A stretch of 33,592 nt of DNA from Sphaerimonospora mesophila NBRC 14179 = JCM 3151 (GTDB lineage Bacteria > Actinomycetota > Actinomycetes > Streptosporangiales > Streptosporangiaceae), in contig BCRI01000081.1 of NCBI GenBank assembly GCA_001552515.1, positions 1 to 33,592 on the forward strand, in the 5' to 3' direction. The notes under the pieces were generated by a model. The model was not told the DNA's origin and ran no database searches. It was given only the letters and a program-made list of their open reading frames with translations. This document shows, piece by piece, positions 16,723 through 25,714 of the stretch (positions within the stretch are counted from its first letter, which is position 1; every line of letters starts with the position of its first letter). Made by a program: the position numbers and the translations under genes.

Positions 16723-18147
16723 ATGAGCAGCCAGGTTCTGATCGCTTCCAACCGGGGGCCGGTGTCCTTCACCATGGCGGACGACGGCGCGCTCACCATG
16801 CGCAGAGGCGGGGGCGGCCTGGTCTCCGGACTGTCCGAGGTGGCCAGGGACACCGACCTGCTCTGGGTCTGCGCCGCCCTTTCCCACGGCGATCGCGGTG
16901 CCGTACGGCTCGCGCCGGGCGGCCGGCTCGACCGGGCGTTCGACGCCGGACCGGTGCGGATGCTCGACATCCCGCCGACGGTCTTCCATCGCGCCTACAA
17001 CGCGGTGGCCAACTCGACCCTCTGGTTCGTCCACCACCTGCTCTACAACACGCCGGTCACGCCACAGTTCGGCATGCGCTTCCGGCGTGAGTGGGAGTCC
17101 TACCGGGACTACAACGGCGCGTTCGCGTTCGCGCTCGCGGAAGAGGCCGGCCCGGGAGCCCGGGTGATGGTCCAGGACTACCATCTGACGCTGACCCCGG
17201 CGATGCTCCGCGTCGAGCGGCCCGACCTGCGGATCGCCCACTTCTCGCACACGCCGTGGGCGCCGCCGGAATACTTCTCGCTGCTTCCCGACGACGTCGC
17301 CGTGGAGGTGCTGTCGGGGATCCTCGGCGCCGACCACGCGGGCTTCCTCACCGCCCGGTGGGCCGAGGCGTTCATGGACTGCTGCGCCGCCTTCCTCGGC
17401 GCCCGCGTCGATCGCGAGAGCCGTACGATCATCCATGACGGCCGGACCGTCCGCGTCGGCGTACATCCGCTCGGTGTGAACGGCGAGGCGCTGCTGGCAC
17501 GTGCGGCCGAGCCGGACGTCGAGTCGAACATGGCCGCGATCAGGCACATGGTCGGCGACCGCAAGCTGATCGTACGGATCGACCGGACCGAGCTGTCCAA
17601 GAACATCGTGCGCGGCCTGGGCGCCTACCGGGAGTTCCTGGCCGGGCATCCGGAATGGCACGGCAAGGTGGTGCACCTGGCCTTCGCCTACCCGTCCCGC
17701 CATGACCTGCCCGAATACCGCGAGTACACGGCGGCCGTGCAGCGGTGCGCCAAGGAGATCGAGGACGAGTTCGCCACCGAGGACTGGGACCCGCTGATCC
17801 TCAACGTGCACGACGACTATCCGAGATCACTGGCCGCCTACCGGCTGGCCGACGTCCTGCTGGTCAATCCGATCAGGGACGGCATGAACCTGGTCGCCAA
17901 GGAGGGGCCGATCCTCTCCCGGCGGTGCGCGCTCGTGCTCTCCCGCGAGGCGGGCGCGGCCGCGGAGCTCGGCGCCGACTCCCTGCTGGTCAACCCCTAT
18001 GACGTCTCCGGCACGGCCGCCGCCCTGCATGAGGCCCTGCTGCTGCCGGAGGAGGATCGGGCCGGGCGCTGCGCCAGGCTGCGGGAGGCCGCCACCGCGC
18101 TCCCCCCGAGGCGCTGGTTCGACGACCAGCTCGCCGCCCTGGAATGA
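16723..18147 (+). CDS. otsA: Trehalose-6-phosphate synthase (GT20)
   Basis: 474 residues, the usual length. It transfers glucose from a nucleotide sugar to glucose-6-phosphate to make trehalose-6-phosphate in the cytosol. GT20 motifs: SNRGPVSF at the N-terminus followed by a Gly-rich loop (RRGGGGLVSGL), VQDYHLTL, HTPWAPPEYFSLLP, the donor-binding IDRTELSKNI and DGMNLVAKE. All are intact. The start ATG 16723 has little Shine-Dalgarno. The divergent sigma gene begins 38 bases away, so promoters overlap. The phosphatase otsB lies convergently 97 bases beyond its 3' end, so the two trehalose genes are neighbours but not an operon. Confidence 0.95.
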   Translation: MSSQVLIASNRGPVSFTMADDGALTMRRGGGGLVSGLSEVARDTDLLWVCAALSHGDRGAVRLAPGGRLDRAFDAGPVRMLDIPPTVFHRAYNAVANSTLWFVHHLLYNTPVTPQFGMRFRREWESYRDYNGAFAFALAEEAGPGARVMVQDYHLTLTPAMLRVERPDLRIAHFSHTPWAPPEYFSLLPDDVAVEVLSGILGADHAGFLTARWAEAFMDCCAAFLGARVDRESRTIIHDGRTVRVGVHPLGVNGEALLARAAEPDVESNMAAIRHMVGDRKLIVRIDRTELSKNIVRGLGAYREFLAGHPEWHGKVVHLAFAYPSRHDLPEYREYTAAVQRCAKEIEDEFATEDWDPLILNVHDDYPRSLAAYRLADVLLVNPIRDGMNLVAKEGPILSRRCALVLSREAGAAAELGADSLLVNPYDVSGTAAALHEALLLPEEDRAGRCARLREAATALPPRRWFDDQLAALE

Positions 18148-18244
18148 CGGGACGGGCGCGCCGGCTCAGCCCCAGGCGGCGTGTTCGAGCATGCGGCCGA
18201 GGCCCGGGGTGTTCACCGGATCTTCACGCCGGGCAGGTGCGCGA

Positions 18245-19051
18245 TCACCCGCCGCCCCTGAGGGCCTCGACGACGGCGCCGAGGAAGGCCACGACGCCGG
18301 CGGGGCCGTCCACCACGATGTCGGTGTGCGCCGCCAGCTCGACGACCTCGGCCGACCCGCTGCACACCCGCAGGCCGGGAATGCCCGCCCGTTCGACGGC
18401 CTCGAACGCCGCGAGATCGCCGAGGTCGTCACCGGCGAACATGACGGACCTGGCCTTCCGCTCGGCGAGGAACGCCGACAGCGCGCGGCCCTTGTCCATG
18501 CCGGGCGACCGCAGCTCCAGCACGAAACGTCCCGGCTCGACCACCAGACCGGCCTGCTCGGCCAGCCGTGCGACCGGCTCGGCGAGTGACACCAGCGCCG
18601 CCTCGGGGTCGGGGCACCTGCGGGTGTGCACGGCCACCGCCCGATCCTTGTCCTCGATCAGGACACCGTCCATCCCGGCGGTGATGGTGGACAGCTCGGC
18701 CCGCACCAGGTCCAGCCCCGGCGGCGGGGGCGGGGCGCTGATCTCACCGGCCTCCCACCGCTCCATGCCGTAGTGACCGAGGATGACGAGACCGGGCACG
18801 TCGGCGAGGGACGGCCCGGCGGGGGTGGCGCCGAGGGCGAGAGCCGTACCAGGCGGCCGGCCGGTGACGATCACCACGGCGCCGACCAGCGCGGCCAGAT
18901 CGGCGAGCACGGCAGGGGCGTCCGGATGTACGGCGGCGGCCGCGGGGTCGGCCACGATCGGGGAAAGGGTGCCGTCGAAGTCGAGCCCGATCACCGCTCC
19001 GGCGGGATCGGCGAGGATCGCGGTGAGGCCGTCGTGGGCGGGGAGCTTCAC
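18245..19051 (-). CDS. otsB: Trehalose-6-phosphate phosphatase
   Basis: GTG 19051 gives 268 residues. It overlaps the stop of the upstream DUF3263 gene by 4 bases (GTGA), which explains the poor ribosome site and predicts translational coupling. It is a HAD-superfamily phosphatase: motif I is LDFDGTLSPI with nucleophile Asp24 and acid Asp26, motif II lies in VVIVTGRP, and motifs III/IV are GMDKGRAL and FAGDDLGDLAAF. It removes phosphate from trehalose-6-phosphate made by OtsA. The convergent otsA gene confirms the pathway. The longer frame running back to 19252 overlaps the DUF3263 gene and is not used. Confidence 0.94.
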   Translation of the reverse strand: MKLPAHDGLTAILADPAGAVIGLDFDGTLSPIVADPAAAAVHPDAPAVLADLAALVGAVVIVTGRPPGTALALGATPAGPSLADVPGLVILGHYGMERWEAGEISAPPPPPGLDLVRAELSTITAGMDGVLIEDKDRAVAVHTRRCPDPEAALVSLAEPVARLAEQAGLVVEPGRFVLELRSPGMDKGRALSAFLAERKARSVMFAGDDLGDLAAFEAVERAGIPGLRVCSGSAEVVELAAHTDIVVDGPAGVVAFLGAVVEALRGGG

Positions 19052-19329
19052 GGCGCCGCCCCGAATCGACGGGTGGCGCGTTCGCGCCGGCGACCGGCCC
19101 GCATCCTCCGCAGACGCTGCACCAGCATGGGATCGTGCTCCAAGGCCTGCGGCCGGTCGATGAGCTGGCTGAGTAACTGGTAGTAGCGGGTGGCGGAGAT
19201 GCCGAACGTCTCCCGGATCGCCTGCTCCTTCGCGCCGGCCTGACGCCACCACCGCCGTTCGAAGGCGAGGATCCGGCGATCGCGGTCGGATAAGGCGAGA
19301 TCGTCGTCATCGATCGGTTCGATGTCCAT
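19048..19329 (-). CDS. DUF3263 domain-containing protein
   Basis: 93 residues from ATG 19329, with a strong GGAGGAGGAG about 4–6 bases upstream. The conserved block is LSDRDRRILAFERRWWRQAG, then AKEQAIRETFGISATRYYQLL. It reads as a helix-turn-helix-like small domain, followed by a basic Arg-rich tail. The family is restricted to actinobacteria and uncharacterised; a DNA-binding role is suggested by the fold pattern and charge. Its last 4 bases overlap otsB, so the two proteins are made together. A regulator of trehalose metabolism is a fair inference but unproven. Confidence 0.9.
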   Translation of the reverse strand: MDIEPIDDDDLALSDRDRRILAFERRWWRQAGAKEQAIRETFGISATRYYQLLSQLIDRPQALEHDPMLVQRLRRMRAGRRRERATRRFGAAP

Positions 19330-19464
19330 CCGCTCCTCCTCCGCCGGACGCCGGCCCTCCTCATGGTAAAGGGTGTCGGAAGGATCGGACGAACCTCCCG
19401 ATCCTCGTCCACGAACGTTCACCGGCATCGAGGGAGCGGAGCGGGAGGGAGCCGAGGACCGCAG

Positions 19465-19491
19465 GCGAAAGCCCGCAGAAGCGGGCTTCGC
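19465..19491. terminator. Stem-loop between dppF-type gene and DUF3263
   Basis: GCGAA and GCCCGC pair with GCGGGC and TTCGC, eleven base pairs with a single bulged A and loop AGAA. It lies about 100 bases after the stop of the ABC operon's last gene on the minus strand. It is the only strong hairpin in the 264-base gap; the rest holds the DUF3263 promoter and no gene. Confidence 0.65.
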
Positions 19492-19593
19492 AGCGGACCT
19501 GAGCCTCCTCCCGGCACATCCTCGAGCCCCGCGGAAACTCCGAGCCTGCGAGGAATTTTCGTGGGTGGAGGGACCGCGGCCAAGCCTCCGGTG

Positions 19594-20610
19594 TCAGCCG
19601 CTGCCGACCACGTCCCGCACCTCGGCGAAGTGGCAGGCGCTCGAGTGCGGGCTCCCCGGGCGGATCTCCAGCGCGGGCTCCTGCTCGGCGCAGATCTCCT
19701 GTGCCTTCCAGCAGCGGGTGCGGAACCGGCAGCCGGACGGCGGGTTCGCCGGGGAGGGCGGGTCGCCCTGCAGGATGATCCGCTGTCGCTGCTCGCGCCC
19801 CTCCGGGTCGGGCACGGGCACCGCCGACAGCAGCGCCTGCGTGTAGGGGTGGGTCGGGCCGTCGTAGATCTCGGCGTCCCGGCCGATCTCGACGATCTTC
19901 CCCAGGTACATCACCGCCACCCGGTGGGAGATGTGCCGCACCACCGACAGGTCGTGGGCGATGAAGATGTAGGCCAGCTCGAATTCCTTCTGCAGGCTCT
20001 CCAGCAGGTTCATGACCTGGGCCTGGATCGACACGTCGAGCGCGGAGACCGGCTCGTCGCAGATGATGATCTCAGGCCGCAGCGCCAGCCCCCGGGCGAT
20101 GCCGATGCGCTGGCGCTGACCGCCGGAGAACTGGTGCGGGTAGCGGTTGATGTGGTCGGGGTTGAGGCCGACCACCTCGAGCAGTTCCTGCACCCTCCTG
20201 CGGCGGTCGCCCTTCGGGGCCACCTCGGAGTGGATCTCGAACGGCTCCCCCACGATGTCGCCGACCGTCATACGCGGGTTCAGCGAGGTGTAGGGGTCCT
20301 GCATCACCATCTGGATGTTGCGCCGCATGCGCTTGAGGTCGCCGCCCCTGGCCGTGGTGATGTCCCTGCCGTTGATCCGCACCGAGCCCGACGTCGGCCG
20401 CTCCAGCGCCATCAGCAGCTTGGCGAGGGTGGACTTGCCGCAGCCCGACTCGCCCACCACGCCCAGCGTCTCGCCGCGATGCAGGTCGAAGGAGACGCCG
20501 TCGACAGCCTTGATCGCGCCGATCTGCCGCTTGAAGAGGATGCCCTGGGTCAGCGGGAAGTGCTTGACCAGGTCGCGGACTTCCAGGATGGGTTCAGCGG
20601 GAGTCGCCAT
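19594..20610 (-). CDS. dppF: Oligopeptide/dipeptide ABC transporter ATP-binding protein (DppF/OppF type)
   Basis: 338 residues. Walker A is [10 protein letters not shown], the Q-loop is in [12 protein letters not shown], the signature is FSGGQRQRI, Walker B is [12 protein letters not shown] and the switch His is IAHDLSVV. The C-terminal oligopeptide-transporter extension carries the Cys cluster expected of the OppF branch ([22 protein letters not shown]). This usually binds an iron-sulfur cluster. Its ATG (20610) lies 17 bases inside the end of the dppD-type gene, so the two ATPases are translationally coupled. It is last in a five-gene operon and powers import with its partner. Confidence 0.95.
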   Translation of the reverse strand: MATPAEPILEVRDLVKHFPLTQGILFKRQIGAIKAVDGVSFDLHRGETLGVVGESGCGKSTLAKLLMALERPTSGSVRINGRDITTARGGDLKRMRRNIQMVMQDPYTSLNPRMTVGDIVGEPFEIHSEVAPKGDRRRRVQELLEVVGLNPDHINRYPHQFSGGQRQRIGIARGLALRPEIIICDEPVSALDVSIQAQVMNLLESLQKEFELAYIFIAHDLSVVRHISHRVAVMYLGKIVEIGRDAEIYDGPTHPYTQALLSAVPVPDPEGREQRQRIILQGDPPSPANPPSGCRFRTRCWKAQEICAEQEPALEIRPGSPHSSACHFAEVRDVVGSG

Positions 20611-21625
20611 CGAGGACCTCCCTCCAGTAGTGGCAGGCGCTGCCGCGGGCGCCGTCGATCGGATAAAGGGCGGGTACGTCGGTCACGCAGTTGTCCCGCC
20701 GGTACGGGCAGCGCGGGTGGAACGCACAGCCGGACGGCATGTCCAGCAGGTTCGGCGGCATGCCCTTGATGGCGTACAGTTCATGGCCCTTGAGGTCCAC
20801 CCGTGGGATCGACTCCAGCAGTCCCTTGGAGTAGGGATGGGCCGGCCGCCGGTACAGATCGTGCACCGGGGCCTCCTCGACGATGCGCCCGCCGTACATC
20901 ACGGCGATCTTGTCGGCGACGTCGGCCACGACGCCGAGGTCGTGGGTGATCAGGATCAGGCCCATGTTGCTGTCGCGCTGGAGCTCGGCGAGCAGGCCCA
21001 TGATCTGTGCCTGCACGGTGACGTCGAGCGCCGTGGTGGGCTCGTCGGCGATCAGGATCTCGGGGTCCAGCGCGATCGCCATGGCGATCATGATGCGCTG
21101 CCGCATGCCGCCGGAGAACTGGTGCGGGTAGTCGTTCGCCCGGTCCCTGGCGGCCGGGATCCGGACCCGGTCCATCAGCTCGACGGCCTTCTTCTTCGCC
21201 TCCGACCGCGACGTGCCGCGGTGCATGCGGAACATCTCGGCGATCTGCCAGCCGACCGGGAAGACCGGGTTCAGCGCCGACAGCGCGTCCTGGAAGACCA
21301 TGGAGATGCCCTCGCCGCGGATCTTCCTGCGCTGGTCGTCGGGCATCTTGAGCAGGTCGACGCCGCGGAAGCGGATCTGTCCGCCGGTCACCTTCCCCGG
21401 CGGCATGTCGAGAATGCCCATGATCGTCTGCGCGGTGACGCTTTTGCCGGAGCCGGACTCGCCCAGCACGGCCAGCGTCTCTCCGGCGTCCACGCGATAG
21501 GTGACGCCGTTGACCGCCTTGGCCACCCCGGCCCGGGTGCGGAATTCCACGTGGAGATCCTCGACCTCGAGGAGCGCACCGCCGTGGGTGCCGCCGCCCG
21601 AGGGTGCGGAAAGCACTTCGGTCAC
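20594..21625 (-). CDS. dppD: Oligopeptide/dipeptide ABC transporter ATP-binding protein (DppD/OppD type)
   Basis: 343 residues from GTG 21625, with GAGGAGG 8 bases upstream. Walker A is [11 protein letters not shown], the Q-loop [12 protein letters not shown], the signature FSGGMRQRI, Walker [13 protein letters not shown] and the switch His ITHDLGVV. The C-terminal Cys-rich motif [15 protein letters not shown] is that of the OppD/DppD family. It forms a heterodimer with the DppF-type protein on the cytoplasmic face of the two permeases. It follows the dppC-type gene by 13 bases. Confidence 0.95.
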   Translation of the reverse strand: MTEVLSAPSGGGTHGGALLEVEDLHVEFRTRAGVAKAVNGVTYRVDAGETLAVLGESGSGKSVTAQTIMGILDMPPGKVTGGQIRFRGVDLLKMPDDQRRKIRGEGISMVFQDALSALNPVFPVGWQIAEMFRMHRGTSRSEAKKKAVELMDRVRIPAARDRANDYPHQFSGGMRQRIMIAMAIALDPEILIADEPTTALDVTVQAQIMGLLAELQRDSNMGLILITHDLGVVADVADKIAVMYGGRIVEEAPVHDLYRRPAHPYSKGLLESIPRVDLKGHELYAIKGMPPNLLDMPSGCAFHPRCPYRRDNCVTDVPALYPIDGARGSACHYWREVLDGDSR

Positions 21626-21638
21626 TTGCCGTGCCTCC

Positions 21639-22589
21639 TCAGCGAAGCTTGGGGTCGAGTGCGTCGCGTACCGCCTCGCCGAGCATGACGAAGGTCAGCA
21701 CGCACGCGGACAGGAACGCCGCGGGGAAGAACAGCGCGTGCGCGCCGGTCCGGATGTACTGGGCGTGGTCGGCGATCGCGATGCCCCAGGAGATGACCGG
21801 CGGCCGCAGGCCGATGCCGAGCAGCGACAGCGTGGCCTCCGCGCCGATGAAGCTACCGATGGTGATCGTCGCGTAGACGAGGATCGGAGCCAGCGAGTTC
21901 GGCAGGAGGTGCTTGAAGATGATCCGCAGCGGTCCCGCCCCCAGCGCGCGGGCGGCCTGCACGTAATCCTGGTGCTTGGCCTGGATGACCGCCGAGCGGG
22001 CGATGCGCATCAGGATCGGCCAGCCGAGCACGGCGAGCACGATGATCACGACAGTCATGATCATGAATTCGCTCGGGTTCGACTGAGCCGGGGCGATGGT
22101 GCCGAGGATGATGATCGCGCCCAGCACGTACGGCAGGCCGAGGAACATCTCGCCCACCCGGGAGATGAGGATGTCCGTCCACCGCGCGTAGTAGGCGGCC
22201 AGCACACCGGTGATCCCGCCGAGCACCACGGTCGCGAGCGTGGCCATCGTGCCCACGATGATCGAGGTGCGGGCGCCGTAGATGGTCCGGGCGAAGACGT
22301 CGCGCCCCTGCAGGTCGATGCCGAACAGGGCTCCTTCGCTCGGCCCCTCCATGCTCCTGGCCAGGTCGGCGTAGTTCGGGTCCTTGTCGGTGAACAGCGT
22401 CGGGAACGCCGTCATCAGCAGGAACAGGACCAGCATCACCAGGGAGATCCAGAAGATCTTGCGTCGCTTGAGGATGTCCCAGGTGTCCCCCCAGAGGCCG
22501 CGGGGCTTGTCCGCCGCGGTGGGGTGGGCCGAGCCCGCGTGTTCGTCCGCGCTCTGCACCAGGTCTTGCGTCACGATCGGTTCACTCAT
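21639..22589 (-). CDS. dppC: Oligopeptide/dipeptide ABC transporter permease (DppC type)
   Basis: ATG 22589 (GAGG 7 bases upstream) gives 316 residues, overlapping the dppB-type stop by 8 bases; the open frame extends to 22616 but without a ribosome site. An N-terminal cytoplasmic tail of about 45 residues leads to TM1 (IFWISLVMLVLFLLMTAFP), an extracytoplasmic loop of about 50 residues, then five more TM helices. The EAA loop (YVQAARALGAGPLRIIFKHLLPN) that docks on the ATPases is intact. The DppC-type GTDLQGRD-like motif reads FGIDLQGRDVFAR. It pairs with the DppB-type permease. Confidence 0.94.
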   Translation of the reverse strand: MSEPIVTQDLVQSADEHAGSAHPTAADKPRGLWGDTWDILKRRKIFWISLVMLVLFLLMTAFPTLFTDKDPNYADLARSMEGPSEGALFGIDLQGRDVFARTIYGARTSIIVGTMATLATVVLGGITGVLAAYYARWTDILISRVGEMFLGLPYVLGAIIILGTIAPAQSNPSEFMIMTVVIIVLAVLGWPILMRIARSAVIQAKHQDYVQAARALGAGPLRIIFKHLLPNSLAPILVYATITIGSFIGAEATLSLLGIGLRPPVISWGIAIADHAQYIRTGAHALFFPAAFLSACVLTFVMLGEAVRDALDPKLR

Positions 22590-23508
22590 AGCGGATCCTC
22601 GGGTCGAGCACGCCATAGAGGAGGTCGACGATCAGGTTGGTGAGCAGGTAGACGAGCACCAGCAGTGAGGCGATCGGCACCACGATCGTGTAGTCCTGAC
22701 CCAGGATCGCCCGCCAGAGCAGACCGCCGACGCCGTGGATGTTGAAGATGCCCTCGGTGATGATGGCGCCCGACATCATCGAGCCGACCTCGGTGCCGAT
22801 GAACGTGATCGCGGGGATCAGCGAGTTGCGCAGCAGGTGCACCGAGACCACCCGCCGGTTCGTCAGGCCCTTGGCGATGGCCGTACGGACATAGTCGGCA
22901 CGACGGTTCTCCACGATGCTGGTCCGGGTCAGCCTGGCCGTGAACGCCATGTTGAGACTGGCCAGCACGATGGCCGGCACGATCAGCTCCGCCATCGGCG
23001 CTCCATCGGAGACCGTGGGCTTGATCACGCCGAACCGCATGCCGAGCAGCCACTGCAGCAGGTAGCCGGTGACGAAGGTGGGGAGCGAGAGCAGGAACAG
23101 CGTGGAGATCGTCACCGAGTTGTCGAGGAAGCCGCCGCGCTTCAGCCCGGACAGCACTCCCGCGGTGATGCCGATGCACGCCTCGATCGTGACCGCGAGG
23201 ATGGCGAGCCTGATCGTGATCGGCCAGGCGTCGGCGAGCTGGCTCGCGACGGAAACCTGCTTGAAGTCGACGCCCAGGTCGCCCGTGAGCATGTTCTTCA
23301 GGAAGTTCCAGTACTGCACCAGCATCGGCTGGTCGAGGCCGAACTGCTCCCGCATCATCGTGATGTAGCTTTCGGGGCAGGGCCGCTGGCCGCAGCGTCC
23401 GGCGAACGGGTCGCCCGGGAGCTGCCAGACCATGAAGTTGATCAGAAATGTCGTGCCGAGAAGCACGGGTATGAGTTGCAGCAGGCGCCGGATGGTGTAA
23501 CGGCCCAT
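22582..23508 (-). CDS. dppB: Oligopeptide/dipeptide ABC transporter permease (DppB type)
   Basis: ATG 23508 is preferred, with GGGAGG 5 bases upstream; GTG 23514 overlaps that site. 308 residues, six TM helices. Signature features of DppB: N-terminal RRLLQLIPVLLGTTFLINF, the motif QLPGDPFAG, a loop with FGLDQPMLVQYW, and the EAA loop (YVRTAIAKGLTNRRVVSVHL). The extracytoplasmic loop contains two Cys (AGRCGQRPCPES) that could form a disulfide. It follows the binding-protein gene after a 129-base gap containing a hairpin. Confidence 0.94.
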   Translation of the reverse strand: MGRYTIRRLLQLIPVLLGTTFLINFMVWQLPGDPFAGRCGQRPCPESYITMMREQFGLDQPMLVQYWNFLKNMLTGDLGVDFKQVSVASQLADAWPITIRLAILAVTIEACIGITAGVLSGLKRGGFLDNSVTISTLFLLSLPTFVTGYLLQWLLGMRFGVIKPTVSDGAPMAELIVPAIVLASLNMAFTARLTRTSIVENRRADYVRTAIAKGLTNRRVVSVHLLRNSLIPAITFIGTEVGSMMSGAIITEGIFNIHGVGGLLWRAILGQDYTIVVPIASLLVLVYLLTNLIVDLLYGVLDPRIRYE

Positions 23509-23587
23509 GCGCACCTCCCGTCTGACGCCTAAGGTCTACGAGCCTTCCCAACAGGTCGATGCAGGGCAGGCGTGGGTGGACAGCCGC

Positions 23588-23618
23588 CGAGGCCGGCCCC
23601 GGTCCGGAACCGGCCTCG
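23588..23618 (-). other. Intercistronic hairpin between binding-protein and permease genes
   Basis: CGAGGCCGG (23588–23596) and CCGGCCTCG (23610–23618) pair perfectly over 9 bp with a 13-base loop. It sits 20 bases after the stop of the binding-protein gene. Without a T run it is more likely a transcript-stabilising or partial-termination element that raises the binding protein over the membrane parts. Confidence 0.7.
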
Positions 23619-23637
23619 ACGTCGCGGACCGGGGAGA

Positions 23638-25326
23638 CTAGCTCTTGATCGCGATGGACAGGGGGTCGAGCACGCCGAACGGCGTCACCTTCACACCCGT
23701 GACCCACTTGGAGGTGCCGGCCTGCAGACCGTACGACCACAGCGGGATGACAGGCATGTCCTGCGTCAGCATAGCCTCGGCCTCCTGGTAAAGCCGCAAG
23801 GACTCGGCCGGGTCGGCGGCGGTGTCAGCCTCGTGCAGCTTCGCGTCGAGCTCCTTGCTGCTGTAGAGACCGTCGTTGGAGGACGCGTTGGTCTTGTACA
23901 GCGGGTTCAGGAAGTTCTCGATGTGCGGGTAGTCCATCTGCCAGCCGGTGCGGTGCGCGCCCTTCAGCTTGCGCTGGGTGACCACGTCGCGGAGCTCGGC
24001 GAAGGTCGGCATGTCCCGGTGCACGAACTGGAAGCCGGCGTCGGCGCCGAAGGCCTGGTTGATGCTGTTGACCGTGGCCTCGATCCACTCCTTGTGGGTG
24101 CCGTCGGCGTTCGACCAGATCGGGAACTCCTTCGGCGGGGTGTAGCCTGCGGCCTTGGCCTTGGCGAGGTACTCCTTGGCCCTGGCCGGGTCGAAGGTGC
24201 ACAGGTCGCCGCAGGCGCCGGCCTTGTAGCCCTCGACGATCGGGGAGACCCAGCTGTCGAGCGGGGTACGACCCTTGTTGAAGATCTTCTCGGTGATGGT
24301 CTTCCGGTCGATCGCCAGCGAGACGGCCTTGCGGAAGTCGGCGTTGCCGCCGAACTCCTTGTCGAAGACCGGGAAGGTGAGGGTCTGGATGACGCCCTGC
24401 TGGCCCTCGATCGCGCGGTCACCGAGGTCGCTCTTCCACTTGTCCCCGGCGAGCGCGGACGGCGGGATCAGCTCGGTGAAGTCGAGGTTGTTGGAGACCA
24501 GGTCCGCGTAGGCCGCGTTGTCGTCCTGGTACATCTTGTAGACGATCTGCTTGACCTTCGGCTTCTCCGCACCCGGGTAGTCGGGGTTGGCGTCCATGAC
24601 CAGCTGGGAGTTGTGGTCCCACTTGGCGAACTTGAAGGGGCCGTTCGTCACGGGGTTGGACGAGAACGCCTTCGGGTCCTTGAAGAACGCGTCGGGCAGC
24701 GCGGAGAACGTCGAGTAGCCGAGCTTGGTGCGGAACACCGCCTGGGGCGAGCTCAGCGTGACCTTGAAGGTCTGGTCGTCGATGACCTCGAGGCCGCTCA
24801 GCGTCTCGGACTCGGGCTTGGGGGCCTCCTTCGGCCCTTCGGGGCCGTCAGGGTCGGCGGTGTTGACCTTGTCGAAGCCCTCGATGTCGGCGAACCAGGA
24901 GGCACCGAGCTGGCCGTTCGGCGAGTAGGCCGTGTAGTTCCAGGCGTCGACGTAGTTCTTGGCGGTGACGGGGGTGCCGTCGGTCCACTTCAGCCCGGGC
25001 TTGAGCTTGATCGTCCAGACCTTGTTGTCGGAGGTGTCGATCGACTCCGCCTGGTCCAGCTCGGCCGCCGCGGTGTCCGAGTTGTACTTGATCAGCTTGC
25101 TGTACATGAAGTCGACGACGGTGCCGCCGCAGGTCTCGTTGATGTTCCCGGGGACGAGGCCGGTCTGGGGCTCACAACCCCGGATGAACACGGCACCGGT
25201 CGCCGCCCGGGGGTTCTCGTCGCCCGACCCCCCGCTACCTTCGCTGCCTCCACCGCCGCACGCGGCGACGCCGAGCGCAAGCAGCGCGGTGCCGGCGGCA
25301 ATCTTCGCGCCCTTGGTCACGCGCAT
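23638..25326 (-). CDS. dppA: Oligopeptide/dipeptide ABC transporter substrate-binding lipoprotein (family 5)
   Basis: ATG 25326, with GGGAGG 11–12 bases upstream, gives 562 residues. The signal peptide (MRVTKGAKIAAGTALLALGV) ends in the lipobox Val-Ala-Ala-Cys23, so the mature protein is a lipid-anchored receptor on the outer face of the membrane. A Gly/Ser linker follows. Family-5 features include MYSKLIKYN, KLKPGLKWTDGTPVTAKNYV, VTNGPFKFAKW, FRKAVSLAIDRKTI and the C-terminal MPVIPLWSYG. It is first in the operon and binds extracellular peptides or a similar cationic or peptide-like solute. The true substrate cannot be read from the sequence. Confidence 0.95.
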   Translation of the reverse strand: MRVTKGAKIAAGTALLALGVAACGGGGSEGSGGSGDENPRAATGAVFIRGCEPQTGLVPGNINETCGGTVVDFMYSKLIKYNSDTAAAELDQAESIDTSDNKVWTIKLKPGLKWTDGTPVTAKNYVDAWNYTAYSPNGQLGASWFADIEGFDKVNTADPDGPEGPKEAPKPESETLSGLEVIDDQTFKVTLSSPQAVFRTKLGYSTFSALPDAFFKDPKAFSSNPVTNGPFKFAKWDHNSQLVMDANPDYPGAEKPKVKQIVYKMYQDDNAAYADLVSNNLDFTELIPPSALAGDKWKSDLGDRAIEGQQGVIQTLTFPVFDKEFGGNADFRKAVSLAIDRKTITEKIFNKGRTPLDSWVSPIVEGYKAGACGDLCTFDPARAKEYLAKAKAAGYTPPKEFPIWSNADGTHKEWIEATVNSINQAFGADAGFQFVHRDMPTFAELRDVVTQRKLKGAHRTGWQMDYPHIENFLNPLYKTNASSNDGLYSSKELDAKLHEADTAADPAESLRLYQEAEAMLTQDMPVIPLWSYGLQAGTSKWVTGVKVTPFGVLDPLSIAIKS

Positions 25327-25714
25327 ATGGATCTTGGTCCTCCCTCTAGGATGGGCGCCCCGCTGATGAGGCTCGGTTTTCCGGGCACGGTCACACCAGC
25401 TGACACCCCTGCCAGTCGTCCGGAGCATCCCTTATCGGACACACCATAGGAGTCTCTGACTCATTGCAGTTCGGTCACACGTGTGCCACTCGGGCGTCAC
25501 ACGCATTTCAACGAGCCGACCGCAAATGCCCCGCACCGCCGTAAAGCCCTCAGTAAGGTACATATATCACCCTGCAGGTCCTACATGGTCCATCAGATGC
25601 CGAACCAGCCGTGCCGTTGCTCCCATATCACGATGTCCTGGGCTACCTTTGACCAAGCTGCGGTACTGCACGTCGCGGCCACCTCACCGACCACCATCCA
25701 ATAGAGTCCATGCC
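25327..25714. other. 388-base divergent control region, dppA-type versus tagG-type genes
   Basis: No gene is supported. On the minus strand TATGGT (25448–25443) is a possible -10 for the ABC importer, with the inverted repeat GAGTC-TCT-GACTC (25450–25462) directly beside it. CACACGTGTG (25476–25485) is a perfect 10-base palindrome a little further upstream. On the plus strand the leaderless promoter of the exporter permease lies at 25702–25707. Confidence 0.55.
25702..25707 (+). promoter_or_regulatory. -10 element of a probable leaderless transcript (exporter permease)
   Basis: TAGAGT ends 7 bases before ATG 25715, the spacing that puts the transcription start on the start codon. No Shine-Dalgarno is present, which agrees. 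Confidence 0.55.

Noticed and set aside
25481..25714. A 78-codon upstream extension of the exporter permease
   Set aside because: Composition is unlike the rest of the protein, and the -10 at 25702 with ATG 25715 fits a leaderless start.
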